Positions 12,210-20,970 of a DNA stretch of 64,000 nt are shown here, piece by piece; the stretch's first letter is position 1; each line of letters starts with the position of its first letter. The position numbers and the translations under genes are program-made. Origin of the DNA: Plantibacter elymi (nom. nud.) (lineage in GTDB: Bacteria; Actinomycetota; Actinomycetes; Actinomycetales; Microbacteriaceae). A model generated the notes under the pieces. That model had not been told where the DNA came from, ran no database searches, and saw only the letters and a list, made by a program, of their open reading frames with translations. The stretch covers positions 186,001-250,000 of the forward strand of contig NZ_FXWJ01000002.1 of the NCBI RefSeq assembly GCF_900177795.1. The letters are read 5' to 3'.

Positions 12210-13576
12210 CAGCGCTCGACCTCCGCGGATCGCGCGGCGCGGCGCGCTGCGGCCGCGACCTGCTCCGTCGGGAGCACCGCACCGTCCAGGACGGTCGCGT
12301 AGCCCCGGTGGAAGGTGGCGACGACGCGGCCGGGCAGCTCCAGGCCGAGGTAGGGCGAGTTCACGCCCTTGCCGGCCAGGTCGGCCGTGCCGAACGGACG
12401 GGTGGCGGCGGTGTCGTAGAGCACGACCTCCGCCGGGGCACCGGCGTCGAGCGCAACCCCGTGTCCGGTGATCCGTCCGATCCTCGCCGGCGTCGCCGAG
12501 AGCACCCGCGCGACGTCGCTCCAGTCCAGGAGCCCGGTCGCCACCATCGACGCGTGCACGACGGAGAGGGCGGACTCGAGGCCCACCATGCCGTTCGCGG
12601 CGGCGTCCCACTCGCAGTCCTTGGCCTCGACCGGATGCGGTGCGTGGTCCGTCGCGACGATGTCGATCGTGCCGTCCGCCAGGGCCTCGCGCAGCGCCTG
12701 GACGTCTTCCGCCCGTCGCAGGGGCGGGTTCACCTTGTACCGTGCGTCGTAGCTCGCCACCAGTTCCTCCGTGAGCAGCAGGTGGTGCGGCGTGACCTCG
12801 GCCGTGACGGGGATGCCTCGGGCCTTCGCCCAGCGGATGACGTCGACGGAACCGGCCGTGGAGACGTGGCAGATGTGGAGGCGGGAACCCACGTGCTCGG
12901 CGAGGAGCACGTCGCGGGCGATGATCGACTCCTCGGCGACCGCAGGCCACCCGGTGAGCCCGAGTTCGCCGGAGAGGGCGCCCTCGTTCATCTGCGCGCC
13001 GACCGTGAGCCGAGGTTCCTGCGCGTGCTGGGCGATCACGCCGTCGAAGGCCTTCACGTACTCCAGCGCACGGCGCATGAGCAACGGGTCGGACACGCAG
13101 AGGCCGTCGTCCGAGAAGACCCGCACCTTGGCACGTGAGGAGGCCATGGCGCCGAGTTCGGCGAGCCGCTCCCCGGCGAGTCCGACCGTCACGGCACCGA
13201 TCGGCTGCACCGTGGCGTAGCCGGCGCGTTCACCGAGCGACTGCTCCTGCTCGACGACCCCGGCCGTGTCGGCCACCGGCGAGGTGTTGGCCATCGCGAA
13301 CACCGCGGTGAAGCCGCCGGCGGCTGCGGCACGCGTGCCGGTGAGCACCGTCTCGCTCTGCTCGAACCCGGGTTCCCGGAGATGCGTGTGGAGGTCGACG
13401 AGCCCGGGCAGCGCGAGGAGACCGTCCGCGTCGACGACGGTCGCGCCGACAGCGCTCAGCCCGGAGCCGCGTTCCGCGATCCGTCCGTCGCGCAGGAGGA
13501 GGTCGGTGCGCGTCCCGTCGGCGAGCGTCGCTCCGGTGATCAGCGTGACGTCGTGGTTCGAAGTGGGCTCAGACAC
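12209..13576 (-). CDS. pyrC: Dihydroorotase
   Basis: 455 aa, class I (long) dihydroorotase of the amidohydrolase superfamily. It cyclises carbamoyl-aspartate to dihydroorotate. The metal-binding [10 protein letters not shown] lies at 61-70. Further ligands sit in [20 protein letters not shown] and the [10 protein letters not shown] motif with the catalytic Asp. The GTG start at 13576 overlaps the pyrB stop by eight bases. Position between pyrB and carA fits the pathway order. Confidence 0.97.
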   Translation of the reverse strand: MSEPTSNHDVTLITGATLADGTRTDLLLRDGRIAERGSGLSAVGATVVDADGLLALPGLVDLHTHLREPGFEQSETVLTGTRAAAAGGFTAVFAMANTSPVADTAGVVEQEQSLGERAGYATVQPIGAVTVGLAGERLAELGAMASSRAKVRVFSDDGLCVSDPLLMRRALEYVKAFDGVIAQHAQEPRLTVGAQMNEGALSGELGLTGWPAVAEESIIARDVLLAEHVGSRLHICHVSTAGSVDVIRWAKARGIPVTAEVTPHHLLLTEELVASYDARYKVNPPLRRAEDVQALREALADGTIDIVATDHAPHPVEAKDCEWDAAANGMVGLESALSVVHASMVATGLLDWSDVARVLSATPARIGRITGHGVALDAGAPAEVVLYDTAATRPFGTADLAGKGVNSPYLGLELPGRVVATFHRGYATVLDGAVLPTEQVAAAARRAARSAEVER

Positions 13577-14528
13577 GGGTGGATTCCTCTCGATCGCCGG
13601 ACAGCAGCAGGTACAACGCGGCCATCCGGACCGACACCCCGTTGGCGACCTGTTCGAGGACGGTCGACCGGGGTGAGTCGGCTGCCCCGGACGAGATCTC
13701 CAGACCGCGGTTCATCGGCCCGGGGTGCATGACAATGCTAGCCGGATCGAGGCGGGCGAGCCGCTCGTCGTCGAGCCCCCAGCGCCTGGAATACTCCCGG
13801 CTGTTCGGGAAAAAGGCGGCGTGCATGCGTTCGGACTGGATCCGGAGCATCATCAGCACGTCGGGGCGCTGGGCGATCGCGTCGTCCAGGTCGTAGCGGA
13901 CGGTGGCCGGCCACGGACCGAGGTCCACCGGAAGCAGCGTCGGTGGGGCGACGAGGGTCACCTCGGCGCCGAGCGTGTCGAGCAGCCAGACGTTCGACCG
14001 GGCGACCCGGGAATGCAGGATGTCGCCGACGATCGTCACCGCCACCCCGTCGAGCGCGCGACCGCGGGACCGCTCACCGTGGAGGCGCTTGCGCATCGTG
14101 AACGCGTCCAGGAGGGCCTGCGTCGGGTGCTCGTGCGTCCCGTCCCCCGCGTTCAGGATGCCGGCGTCGATCCACCCGCTGTCGGCGAGGGTCTGCGGCG
14201 CACCGGAGGCCGAGTGTCGGATCACGACGGCGTCGGCATGCATCGCGGCGAGGGTCTGCGCGGTGTCCTTCAGGCTCTCGCCCTTCGAGACGCTCGACCC
14301 CTTCGCGCTGAAGGTGATGACGTCCGCGGACAGCCGTTTGGCGGCAGCCTCGAACGAGATGCGCGTGCGGGTCGAGTCCTCGAAGAAGAGGTTGACGACC
14401 GTCTTCCCACGGAGGGTCGGGAGCTTGCGGACCTCACGGAACTGCGTCTCGGCCATGTCCTCCGCGACGTCGAGGATCTCGATCGCCTCATCGCGGGTGA
14501 GGGTCTTCGTCGACAGCAGGTGTCTCAT
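13569..14528 (-). CDS. pyrB: Aspartate carbamoyltransferase catalytic subunit
   Basis: 319 aa. It condenses carbamoyl phosphate with aspartate. The carbamoyl-phosphate site [13 protein letters not shown] is at 48-60, and [12 protein letters not shown], the 80s-loop [14 protein letters not shown] and the C-terminal [12 protein letters not shown] are all present. No pyrI regulatory gene is nearby, as expected for an actinobacterium in which control is by PyrR. ATG at 14528 overlaps the pyrR stop (ATGA), giving coupled translation with pyrR. Confidence 0.98.
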   Translation of the reverse strand: MRHLLSTKTLTRDEAIEILDVAEDMAETQFREVRKLPTLRGKTVVNLFFEDSTRTRISFEAAAKRLSADVITFSAKGSSVSKGESLKDTAQTLAAMHADAVVIRHSASGAPQTLADSGWIDAGILNAGDGTHEHPTQALLDAFTMRKRLHGERSRGRALDGVAVTIVGDILHSRVARSNVWLLDTLGAEVTLVAPPTLLPVDLGPWPATVRYDLDDAIAQRPDVLMMLRIQSERMHAAFFPNSREYSRRWGLDDERLARLDPASIVMHPGPMNRGLEISSGAADSPRSTVLEQVANGVSVRMAALYLLLSGDREESTRV

Positions 14529-15064
14529 TCGCCGCTCCCCTCGATCGTCACCGAGTCGTCGCCGTCGAACTCCGTGAGCCGGACGAAGATGCGCTCCGCC
14601 TGCGAGGAGGGCAGGTTCTTCCCCACGAAGTCGGGTCGGATCGGGAGCTCGCGGTGCCCGCGGTCGACGAGGGCGGCGAGCCGCACGACGCGCGGGCGGC
14701 CCAGGTCGGTCAGTGCGTCGAGGGCGGCGCGGATCGTGCGTCCCGAGTACAGGACGTCGTCGACGAGGACGACCGTGCGCCCGTCGATCCCCTGTGGCGG
14801 CAGCGTCGTGGGCTGCGGCGCACGGGTCGGGTGCTTCGCCAGGTCGTCGCGGTACATCGTGACGTCCAGCGCACCCGAGACGATGGTCGCGCCCGAGATC
14901 GAGGAGATCGTGGCGGCGATCCGCTTCGCGAGGATGACCCCGCGCGTCGGGATGCCGAGGATCACGAGGTCGTCTGCTCCGCGGTTGGACTCGAGGATCT
15001 CGTGGGAGATCCGAGTCAACGCCCGCGCGATGTCAGCTTCGTGCAGCACGGTACGTGCGCTCAT
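14525..15064 (-). CDS. pyrR: PyrR bifunctional pyr operon regulator / uracil phosphoribosyltransferase
   Basis: 179 aa. PyrR binds pyr mRNA when UMP is high and also has weak uracil phosphoribosyltransferase activity. The PRPP-binding signature [13 protein letters not shown] is at 98-110, preceded by [19 protein letters not shown]. It is the first gene of pyrR-pyrB-pyrC-orf-carA-carB-pyrF-gmk. The 5' leader contains a recognisable PyrR-binding loop at 15074-15104 whose 3' arm includes the GGAGAAGGGAG ribosome binding site, so autoregulation at translation initiation is likely, with the downstream genes coupled through overlaps. Confidence 0.97.
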   Translation of the reverse strand: MSARTVLHEADIARALTRISHEILESNRGADDLVILGIPTRGVILAKRIAATISSISGATIVSGALDVTMYRDDLAKHPTRAPQPTTLPPQGIDGRTVVLVDDVLYSGRTIRAALDALTDLGRPRVVRLAALVDRGHRELPIRPDFVGKNLPSSQAERIFVRLTEFDGDDSVTIEGSGE

Positions 15065-15073
15065 CGCCGACTC

Positions 15074-15104
15074 CCTTCTCCGCCTCTCTGGACGGTCTTA
15101 AAGG
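15074..15104 (-). promoter_or_regulatory. PyrR-binding hairpin in the pyrR leader
   Basis: On the minus strand this 31-base element contains CGTCCAGAGAGGCGG, very close to the conserved PyrR binding loop of Bacillus pyr mRNA (core TCCAGAGAGG). Flanking CCTT and AAGG form a lower stem. CCGTC pairs with GGCGG around a CAGAGA loop, and the unpaired purines between them match the known internal bulge. The 3' arm runs into GGAGAAGGGAG, the Shine-Dalgarno site, five bases before the pyrR ATG at 15064. With no intrinsic terminator between it and pyrR, occlusion of the ribosome binding site by UMP-PyrR is the likely mechanism. Confidence 0.85.
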
Positions 15105-15123
15105 TTGTCTTGGTCAACACCCG

Positions 15124-15129
15124 AGCCTA
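15124..15129 (-). promoter_or_regulatory. Candidate -10 box for the pyr operon (TAGGCT)
   Basis: On the minus strand TAGGCT lies 20 bases upstream of the PyrR-binding hairpin, within a 74-base gap after the VOC gene. A transcript from here would start near 15117 and include the whole hairpin. The -35 region is weak, so this is tentative. Confidence 0.35.
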
Positions 15130-15138
15130 GCAGTCGGA

Positions 15139-15555
15139 TCAGGCCTCGTAGAGCTCCAGCGGGAGGCCGTCGGGATCGAAGAAGAACAGCATCTTCCGCG
15201 AGGTGTGCGGGTCGATCCGGACGTCTTCGACGCGGACACCCAGCTCCACCAGACGGGCGTGGCCGGCGTCGACGTCGTCGACCGCGAAGGCGAGGTGCCG
15301 CAGTCCGAGCGCTTCGGGCCCGGATGCGCGCGCCGGCGGGTCCGGGAAGGAGAACAGCTCGATGAGGTATTCACCGTTCAGGGCGAGGTCGCCCATCCAG
15401 GAGTCGCGCTCGGCCCGGTACACCTCGGTGAGCAGCTCGCAGCCAAGCACCGAGGTGTAGAAGCGCTTCGAGGCCTCGTAGTCGCTGGCGATGATCGCGA
15501 TGTGGTGCACGCGCTTCAGCGGCAGGGCCGCACCGGTCTCGTCGCTCATCGTCAC
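15139..15555 (-). CDS. VOC (glyoxalase/bleomycin-resistance fold) family protein
   Basis: 138 aa. One VOC domain made of two beta-alpha-beta-beta-beta modules. RVHHIAIIASDYEASKRFYT opens the first, with a metal-ligand His; LGLRHLAFAVDDVDAG opens the second, and FDPDGLPLELYE ends with the conserved Glu. This pattern resembles YaeR-type proteins, whose substrate is unknown. Start is GTG at 15555 (GTGA with the nusB stop) or ATG at 15549, which is equally possible. It is the last gene of the efp-nusB unit, just before the pyr leader. It might be a metal-dependent lyase or dioxygenase; nothing in the sequence decides. Confidence 0.85.
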   Translation of the reverse strand: MTMSDETGAALPLKRVHHIAIIASDYEASKRFYTSVLGCELLTEVYRAERDSWMGDLALNGEYLIELFSFPDPPARASGPEALGLRHLAFAVDDVDAGHARLVELGVRVEDVRIDPHTSRKMLFFFDPDGLPLELYEA

Positions 15556-15968
15556 CGCGGGTTGATCTGCGAGATCTTGCCGAGCAGGCCGTTGATGAAG
15601 CCGGCGGAGTCGTCGGTCGACAGCGTCTTGGCCGCCTCGACCGCTTCGTCGATGGCCACGCCGTGCGGCACCTCGTCGTTGAACAGGATCTCCCAGATCG
15701 CGATCCGGAGGATGGCCCGGTCGACCGTGGGCATCCGCGCGAGCGTCCAGCCCTGCGCGTACGTCTCGATCTGTTCGTCGATCTCCTCGGCGTGGTCACC
15801 GACGCCGTCGACGATCTCTCGCGCGTACAACCACGAGGCCTGGCGGTCGGGCTCGCTGACGGCGCGAGACGCTTCCGCGGACAGGACCTCAGCGAGGGTC
15901 TGCTGACGGACGTCGGCCTGGTACAGCAGATCGAGGGCGCGCTTGCGCGCCTTGGTACGAGCGCTCAC
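15552..15968 (-). CDS. nusB: Transcription antitermination factor NusB
   Basis: 138 aa. NusB with S10 (NusE) binds boxA RNA and prevents early termination in rRNA operons. The all-helical fold is evident, with the N-terminal [17 protein letters not shown] and the C-terminal [32 protein letters not shown] start at 15968 overlaps the efp stop by four bases. The efp-nusB pair is conserved across Actinomycetota. Confidence 0.97.
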   Translation of the reverse strand: MSARTKARKRALDLLYQADVRQQTLAEVLSAEASRAVSEPDRQASWLYAREIVDGVGDHAEEIDEQIETYAQGWTLARMPTVDRAILRIAIWEILFNDEVPHGVAIDEAVEAAKTLSTDDSAGFINGLLGKISQINPR

Positions 15969-16528
15969 TCGTTGACGCGACCGAGGTAGTCACCCGTGCG
16001 GGTGTCGACCTTGACCTTGGTGCCGGTCTCGAGGAAGAGCGGGACCTGGATCTCGTAGCCGGTCTCGACGGTCGCCGGCTTCGTGCCACCGGTCGAGCGG
16101 TCACCCTGGAGCCCGGGTTCCGTGTAGGTAACCTCGAGGATGACCGACGCGGGGAGTTCGACGTACAGCGGGTTGCCGTTGTTGAGCGCGACCGTGACGT
16201 CCTGGTTCTCGAGGAGGAAGTTCTTGGTGTCGCCGACGACGACGGCGGGAATGGTGATCTGGTCGTAGTCGCTCTTGTCCATGAAGACGAAGGAGTCGCC
16301 GTCCGCGTACAGGTAGGTGAAGTCGCGGCGGTCGACGTTCTCGACGTCGATCTTCGTGCCGGCGTTGTACGTCTTGTCGACGACCTTGCCGGTCATGATG
16401 TTCTTCATCTTGGTGCGGACGAACGCGCCACCCTTGCCCGGCTTGACGTGCTGGAACTCGATCACCGTCCAGAGCTGCCCGTCGATGTTCAGGACGATGC
16501 CGTTCTTGATGTCAGCGGTAGAAGCCAT
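15965..16528 (-). CDS. efp: Translation elongation factor P
   Basis: 187 aa, three beta-barrel domains. EF-P relieves ribosome stalling at polyproline stretches. The tip loop of domain I reads [14 protein letters not shown], with K32 in the place that is modified in many bacteria. No epmA or deoxyhypusine gene is near. Actinobacteria often use an unmodified Lys with prolines in the loop, which fits here. ATG at 16528 begins the canonical [11 protein letters not shown] candidate promoter lies 55-85 bases upstream, so efp-nusB-VOC can be made independently of the aro genes. Confidence 0.97.
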   Translation of the reverse strand: MASTADIKNGIVLNIDGQLWTVIEFQHVKPGKGGAFVRTKMKNIMTGKVVDKTYNAGTKIDVENVDRRDFTYLYADGDSFVFMDKSDYDQITIPAVVVGDTKNFLLENQDVTVALNNGNPLYVELPASVILEVTYTEPGLQGDRSTGGTKPATVETGYEIQVPLFLETGTKVKVDTRTGDYLGRVNE

Positions 16529-16582
16529 GCGCGAGAATGTCCGTTCGTGGAAAGTGTGCGGCCGGATACGACCCAACGAACG

Positions 16583-16612
16583 AGTGTAACCGCTGCGAGG
16601 ACCCCTGACCAA
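16583..16612 (-). promoter_or_regulatory. Candidate sigma-A promoter for efp (TTGGTC / TACACT)
   Basis: On the minus strand a -35-like TTGGTC (16607-16612) and a -10 TACACT (16583-16588) are separated by 18 bases, in the gap between aroQ and efp. The same TTGGTC -35 with an 18-base spacer is seen at 28521-28550. It would give a leader of about 50 bases. Confidence 0.45.
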
Positions 16613-16644
16613 CGCGCCCGTGGTGGACCGGGGCGCCGTGCACG

Positions 16645-17088
16645 TCACTCGGTGCTGCGGCGGACCACGAGGTCGAGGGCGAGGCGGTACGAGTCGAAGC
16701 CGAAACCGGCGATCACGCCGGTCGCGACACCGGAGATCACGCTCGTGTGACGGAACGCCTCGCGGGCGTGTGGATTCGAGAGGTGCACCTCGACGAGCAG
16801 GAGGCCCGCCTTCGTGACCATGGCCGCTGCGTCGCGGAGCCCGTAGCTGTAGTGGGTGAACGCCGCGGGGTTCAGGATCACGGACGTGCCGGCGTCGACG
16901 GCCTCGTGGAGCCAGCCGATCAGCTCGCCTTCGTCGTCCGTCTGACGCAGGTCGATCCGCGTCCCGTCGCCAGCGTCCGCCTCGAGCACGGTGCGCAGCG
17001 CTTCGAGGTCGGCCGAGCCGTAGACGTCGGGTTCACGGCTGCCGAGGCGTCCGAGGTTCGGTCCGTTGAGGACGAGCACGGTGATCAT
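16645..17088 (-). CDS. aroQ: 3-dehydroquinate dehydratase, type II
   Basis: 147 aa, the usual length of the dodecameric type II enzyme. It turns 3-dehydroquinate into 3-dehydroshikimate. [21 protein letters not shown] carries the catalytic Arg and Tyr of the lid loop; [17 protein letters not shown] and [17 protein letters not shown] carry the active-site His and substrate-binding residues. It follows aroB after 52 bases on the same strand and completes the local shikimate set. ATG at 17088. Confidence 0.97.
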   Translation of the reverse strand: MITVLVLNGPNLGRLGSREPDVYGSADLEALRTVLEADAGDGTRIDLRQTDDEGELIGWLHEAVDAGTSVILNPAAFTHYSYGLRDAAAMVTKAGLLLVEVHLSNPHAREAFRHTSVISGVATGVIAGFGFDSYRLALDLVVRRSTE

Positions 17089-17140
17089 GAGTCGAGGGTA
17101 TCCGTTCGGGACGAGCGCTCACGGAGCGCGACGGCGTCGG

Positions 17141-18238
17141 TCAGGAGCCGATCTCCTGATAGGCGGCGAAGAGCAGCGAGGTCTCGGGCCCCTGGAGGAC
17201 GGTCGGCTTGGCGAGGTCGTCGAGCACGATGAACCGCAACATCGAACCACGCGTCTTCTTGTCGCGCTGCATCGTCGCGAGCAGGGTGTTCCAGCGGCCC
17301 ACCGGATAGGCGATCGGCAGGCTGAGGAGTTCCAGGACGCGACGGTGGCGGTCGACGACCTCGTCCGACAGCCGGCCGGCGAGGCGGGACAGCTCGGCGA
17401 CGTACATCATGCCGATCGCCACCGCGGCACCGTGTCGCCACTGGTACCGCTCGGCGTGCTCGATGGCGTGCCCGAGCGTGTGCCCGTAGTTGAGGATCTC
17501 GCGGAGGCCCTGCTCGGTGAAGTCCTCGCTGACGACGTCGGCCTTCATCCGGATCGCGAGCTCGATGCAGCGGCGGAAGGCGGGTGTGTCGGGGTCGGTC
17601 GCGGCGTCGACGTCGGCCTCGATGAGGTCGAGGATCTCCGGGTAGCGGATGAACCCGGCCTTGGCCACCTCGGCGAACCCGGCGAGGATCTCGTTCTTCG
17701 GGAGGGTGTCGAGCGTGTCGAGATCGCAGACGACAGCGGCCGGGGCGTAGAAGGCGCCGACGAGGTTCTTGCCTTCGGCAGTGTTGATGCCCGTCTTGCC
17801 GCCCACGGCCGCGTCGACCATGCCGAGGACCGTCGTTGGGACCTGCACGAGCCGGACGCCGCGCAGCCAGGTGGCGGCGACGAAGCCGGCGAGGTCGGTG
17901 ACCGCGCCACCGCCGAACCCGATGACCGCGTCGGAGCGCGTGAAGTCGGCCTGCCCGAGGACTCCCCAGCAGAACGCGGCGACTTCGACCCGTTTCCCGG
18001 CCTCGGCGTCCGGCACCTCGGCGAGCAGCACCTGGTACCGGTCGCTCAGGGTCTCGCGCAGCTTGGCCGCCTTCTCGCCCAGCGTCGCCGGGTGGACGAT
18101 GAGGACCCGCTGTACGCCGGTCCCGAGGGCGTCGACGAGCACGTCCACCAGCCCTCTCCCGATCGTGATGGGGTACGGGGAGGATCCCGTCACCTCGATG
18201 ACGGTCCGCTCGGTCTGGGTGGTCGGTTCGGTGCTCAT
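17141..18238 (-). CDS. aroB: 3-dehydroquinate synthase
   Basis: 365 aa. It converts DAHP to 3-dehydroquinate with NAD+ and a divalent metal. The NAD-binding GFGGGAVTDLAGFVAATWLRG and substrate-site VPTTVLGMVDAAVGGKTGIN are intact. Metal ligands lie in the ILNYGHTLGHAIEH segment. ATG at 18238 overlaps the aroK stop (ATGA). The aroC-aroK-aroB order is standard in Actinomycetota. Confidence 0.97.
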   Translation of the reverse strand: MSTEPTTQTERTVIEVTGSSPYPITIGRGLVDVLVDALGTGVQRVLIVHPATLGEKAAKLRETLSDRYQVLLAEVPDAEAGKRVEVAAFCWGVLGQADFTRSDAVIGFGGGAVTDLAGFVAATWLRGVRLVQVPTTVLGMVDAAVGGKTGINTAEGKNLVGAFYAPAAVVCDLDTLDTLPKNEILAGFAEVAKAGFIRYPEILDLIEADVDAATDPDTPAFRRCIELAIRMKADVVSEDFTEQGLREILNYGHTLGHAIEHAERYQWRHGAAVAIGMMYVAELSRLAGRLSDEVVDRHRRVLELLSLPIAYPVGRWNTLLATMQRDKKTRGSMLRFIVLDDLAKPTVLQGPETSLLFAAYQEIGS

Positions 18239-18753
18239 GCAGGCTCCTTCACCCAGGCGACGAGCTCGTCGACGATGCCTGAGATGGGTCGGTGCGAGGT
18301 GTCGAAGGTGACATCCGCGAGTCGTTCGTACACGGGACCCCGGGCGGCGGCGATGCGCGACCACGCGCCGGGGTCGTCGCGGAGGAGCGGACGCTTGTCG
18401 AGGTTGGCCCGCGCCAGCACGGCCTCCTCGGTGACCGTCAGCAGCACGACGCGTGCGTCGGCGAGCTCACGCTGCGTGTCCTCGTCGAGGACCGCTCCCC
18501 CGCCGAGCGACACGATCGCCGGCTGCCCGAGCGCGGCGGCGACGGCGGCCCGTTCCAGAGCGCGGAAGTGCGCCTCGCCGTATTGATCGAAGATGCGAGC
18601 GATCGCGCCGTGCTCGCCGGACACGACGTTGTCGGTGTCGACGAACGGCAGGCCCAGGCGCTTCGCCAGCTGCTTGCCGACCCGGCTCTTCCCCGACCCC
18701 ATCGGTCCGATGAGGACGACGGGGAGTCGGAGATCGACGGCCTGCTCAGGCAT
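18235..18753 (-). CDS. aroK: Shikimate kinase
   Basis: 172 aa. It phosphorylates shikimate with ATP. P-loop [17 protein letters not shown] at about 14-30, shikimate-binding DTDN with FRALERAA, and LGGGAVL (the GGG shikimate site) are present, and the lid Arg lies in [13 protein letters not shown] at 18753 gives the normal length; further N-terminal extension is unsupported. The gene overlaps aroC by eight bases and aroB by four, so three aro genes are tightly coupled. Confidence 0.97.
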   Translation of the reverse strand: MPEQAVDLRLPVVLIGPMGSGKSRVGKQLAKRLGLPFVDTDNVVSGEHGAIARIFDQYGEAHFRALERAAVAAALGQPAIVSLGGGAVLDEDTQRELADARVVLLTVTEEAVLARANLDKRPLLRDDPGAWSRIAAARGPVYERLADVTFDTSHRPISGIVDELVAWVKEPA

Positions 18754-19960
18754 CGGCGCTGGAGGCGTGGTCGCCTCGCGTGCGCAGGTTCGACGGGATC
18801 GCTGCCAGGTATCCGTCGAGGTTGCGCTTCGTCTCGGGGACGGAGTCGCCACCGAACTTCTCGAGGACCGCTTCGGCGAGGACCAGGGCCACCATCGCCT
18901 CGGCCACGACACCGGAGGCCGGGACCGCGCAGACGTCCGAGCGCTGGTGGTGCGCGGTGGCGGCCTCGCTCGTCGCGACGTCGACCGTGCGGAGCGAGTG
19001 CGGGACGGTCGCGATCGGCTTCATGCCGGCACGGACGCGGAGGACGGTACCGGTGGTCATGCCACCCTCGGTGCCGCCGGCGCGGTCGCTCTGTCGGGCG
19101 ATGCCGTCGCTCTCCTGGACGAGCTCGTCGTGGGCCGCGGAACCGCGACGCGTCGTCGTGAGGAAGCCGTCGCCGACCTCCACACCCTTGATGGCCTGGA
19201 TGCCCATGAGCGCTGCTGCGAGCCGTGCGTCGAGTCGGCGGTCCCAGTGGACGTAGGAGCCGAGTCCCGGTGGGAGTCCGTAGGCCAGGACCTCGACGAT
19301 GCCGCCGAGGGTGTCGCCGTCCTTCTTGGCCGCGTCGACCTCGGCGACCATGCGCTCCGAGGTCGCCTTGTCGAAGCAGCGCAGCGGATCGGCGTCGAGC
19401 GCGTCGACGTCGGCCGGGACCGGCAATGGGCTGTCTTCGGGAACGCGCACGGGACCGATCGACAGCGTGTGGCTGACGAGGGTGATGCCCAGCTCGCCGA
19501 GGAAGGAGCGCGCGACGGCACCCAGGGCCACGCGCGCAGCGGTCTCGCGTGCGCTGGCGCGTTCGAGCACCGGACGCGCCTCGTCGAAACCGTACTTCTG
19601 CATGCCCGTCAGGTCGGCGTGCCCGGGACGCGGACGGGTGAGCGCGGCGCTGCGGCCACGAGACTTTTCGGAGATCTCGGTCGGCTCGGGGCTCATGACC
19701 TCGGCCCACTTCGGCCACTCGGTGTTGCCGATGCGGATCGCGATCGGGCTGCCCATGGAGAAGCCGTGGCGGACGCCGCCGGACAGGTTGAGCTCGTCCT
19801 CCTCGAACTTCATGCGGGATCCTCGGCCGTAGCCGAGCTTCCGTCGGGCGAGGTCGGCGCGGACGCCGTCCATGGAGATGGGGACGCCGGACGGGAGTCC
19901 CTCGAGGACGGCGATGAGTTCCGGGCCGTGAGACTCTCCGGCAGTGAGCCAACGAAGCAT
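18746..19960 (-). CDS. aroC: Chorismate synthase
   Basis: 404 aa. It removes phosphate from EPSP to form chorismate using reduced FMN. Signatures include [21 protein letters not shown] at the N-terminus, [28 protein letters not shown] and the C-terminal [20 protein letters not shown] at 19960 begins the canonical [12 protein letters not shown]. It has a 94-base gap to aroE, where a secondary promoter could lie, although none is convincing. Confidence 0.98.
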   Translation of the reverse strand: MLRWLTAGESHGPELIAVLEGLPSGVPISMDGVRADLARRKLGYGRGSRMKFEEDELNLSGGVRHGFSMGSPIAIRIGNTEWPKWAEVMSPEPTEISEKSRGRSAALTRPRPGHADLTGMQKYGFDEARPVLERASARETAARVALGAVARSFLGELGITLVSHTLSIGPVRVPEDSPLPVPADVDALDADPLRCFDKATSERMVAEVDAAKKDGDTLGGIVEVLAYGLPPGLGSYVHWDRRLDARLAAALMGIQAIKGVEVGDGFLTTTRRGSAAHDELVQESDGIARQSDRAGGTEGGMTTGTVLRVRAGMKPIATVPHSLRTVDVATSEAATAHHQRSDVCAVPASGVVAEAMVALVLAEAVLEKFGGDSVPETKRNLDGYLAAIPSNLRTRGDHASSADA

Positions 19961-20054
19961 GGTCCTATCCTTCCATAGAGCCGGGACGCGACCGTGCGCC
20001 TTCGGTCGACGGCCCGGCGGGTGTGCAGGTGGGCGACGGATGCGTCCGGAGCGG

Positions 20055-20963
20055 TCAGTGCGAGGCGACCGGAGCCCCGGTGTGATCGAGGTGGACCGTG
20101 TCGAGCATCGCCCGGAGCACCGTCGTCTCGTCCTCGAGCGGCAGGAGCGGATCGCCGAGGACGAAGATCCGGACCTGGAGCAACGCCTGGTGCACGAGCA
20201 TCGACAGTCCGCTGAGGACCGACCCGCCGGCCTGCGACCACGCCTCCGCGAGCACACTCGGCCACGGGTCGTACGCGACGTCGAGGAGGAGCGCGCCTGG
20301 AGCACGGGACAGGACCGGACCCGGTTCGGTGAGGACGCCGCCGGGAAGGGTGCTGATCACGAGTGGTGCGGCGGGCGTCTCGCCGTCGAGCGGCCCTGAG
20401 GCGAACCGCAGCCCCAGCCGGCCGGCGAGGTCCTCGAGTGGTCGCGCCTGGGCCGGTCGTCGGAGCGCCACGTGGACGTGCTCGGCACCGAGGTCCGCCG
20501 CCGCCATGATCGTCGAGGAGGCCGTGGCTCCCCCGCCCAGGACGACGGCGGACGCGATCGTGTCGACGCCGGCCGCCCCGATCGCACGGACGATGCCGCC
20601 GACGTCGGTGTTGAACCCCTCGATCCGACGGGATCCATCCTCGGCTCGGCGGAGACGCAGCGTGTTGACCGCCCCGGTCTCGGTTGCGGCGCGATCGGCC
20701 ACGTCGGCCAGCTCGAGCGCGCGATGCTTCAGGGGCATGGTCAGCGAGAGCCCCCGCCAGTCAGAGCCGAGGTCGTCGAGGAAGGCCGACAGGCCGGCCG
20801 CCTCGAGTTCGTGGCGACCGTAGTCCCAGTTGAGCCCCAGCACCCGGTACGCGGCCTCGTGCAGTGCCGGGGACTTGGAGTGGGCGATGGGCGCGCCGAG
20901 CACGGCGAGCCGCGGCTGCCCGCCCTGGCCGTGACCCGGCCCTGTTCCACTCATGTGCGCCAC
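20055..20963 (-). CDS. aroE: Shikimate dehydrogenase
   Basis: 302 aa. It reduces 3-dehydroshikimate with NADPH. The substrate site [16 protein letters not shown] and [12 protein letters not shown] (with the catalytic Lys) are followed by the conserved NTLR and GFNTDVGG. The nucleotide loop is [14 protein letters not shown]. The C-terminal ~25 residues extend past the usual end. GTG at 20963 lies seven bases after the mltG stop; ATG at 20954 is an alternative. The family also includes quinate and SDH-like paralogs, but operon context with aroCKB favours AroE. Confidence 0.93.
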   Translation of the reverse strand: MAHMSGTGPGHGQGGQPRLAVLGAPIAHSKSPALHEAAYRVLGLNWDYGRHELEAAGLSAFLDDLGSDWRGLSLTMPLKHRALELADVADRAATETGAVNTLRLRRAEDGSRRIEGFNTDVGGIVRAIGAAGVDTIASAVVLGGGATASSTIMAAADLGAEHVHVALRRPAQARPLEDLAGRLGLRFASGPLDGETPAAPLVISTLPGGVLTEPGPVLSRAPGALLLDVAYDPWPSVLAEAWSQAGGSVLSGLSMLVHQALLQVRIFVLGDPLLPLEDETTVLRAMLDTVHLDHTGAPVASH

Positions 20964-20970
20964 GCTCCCG

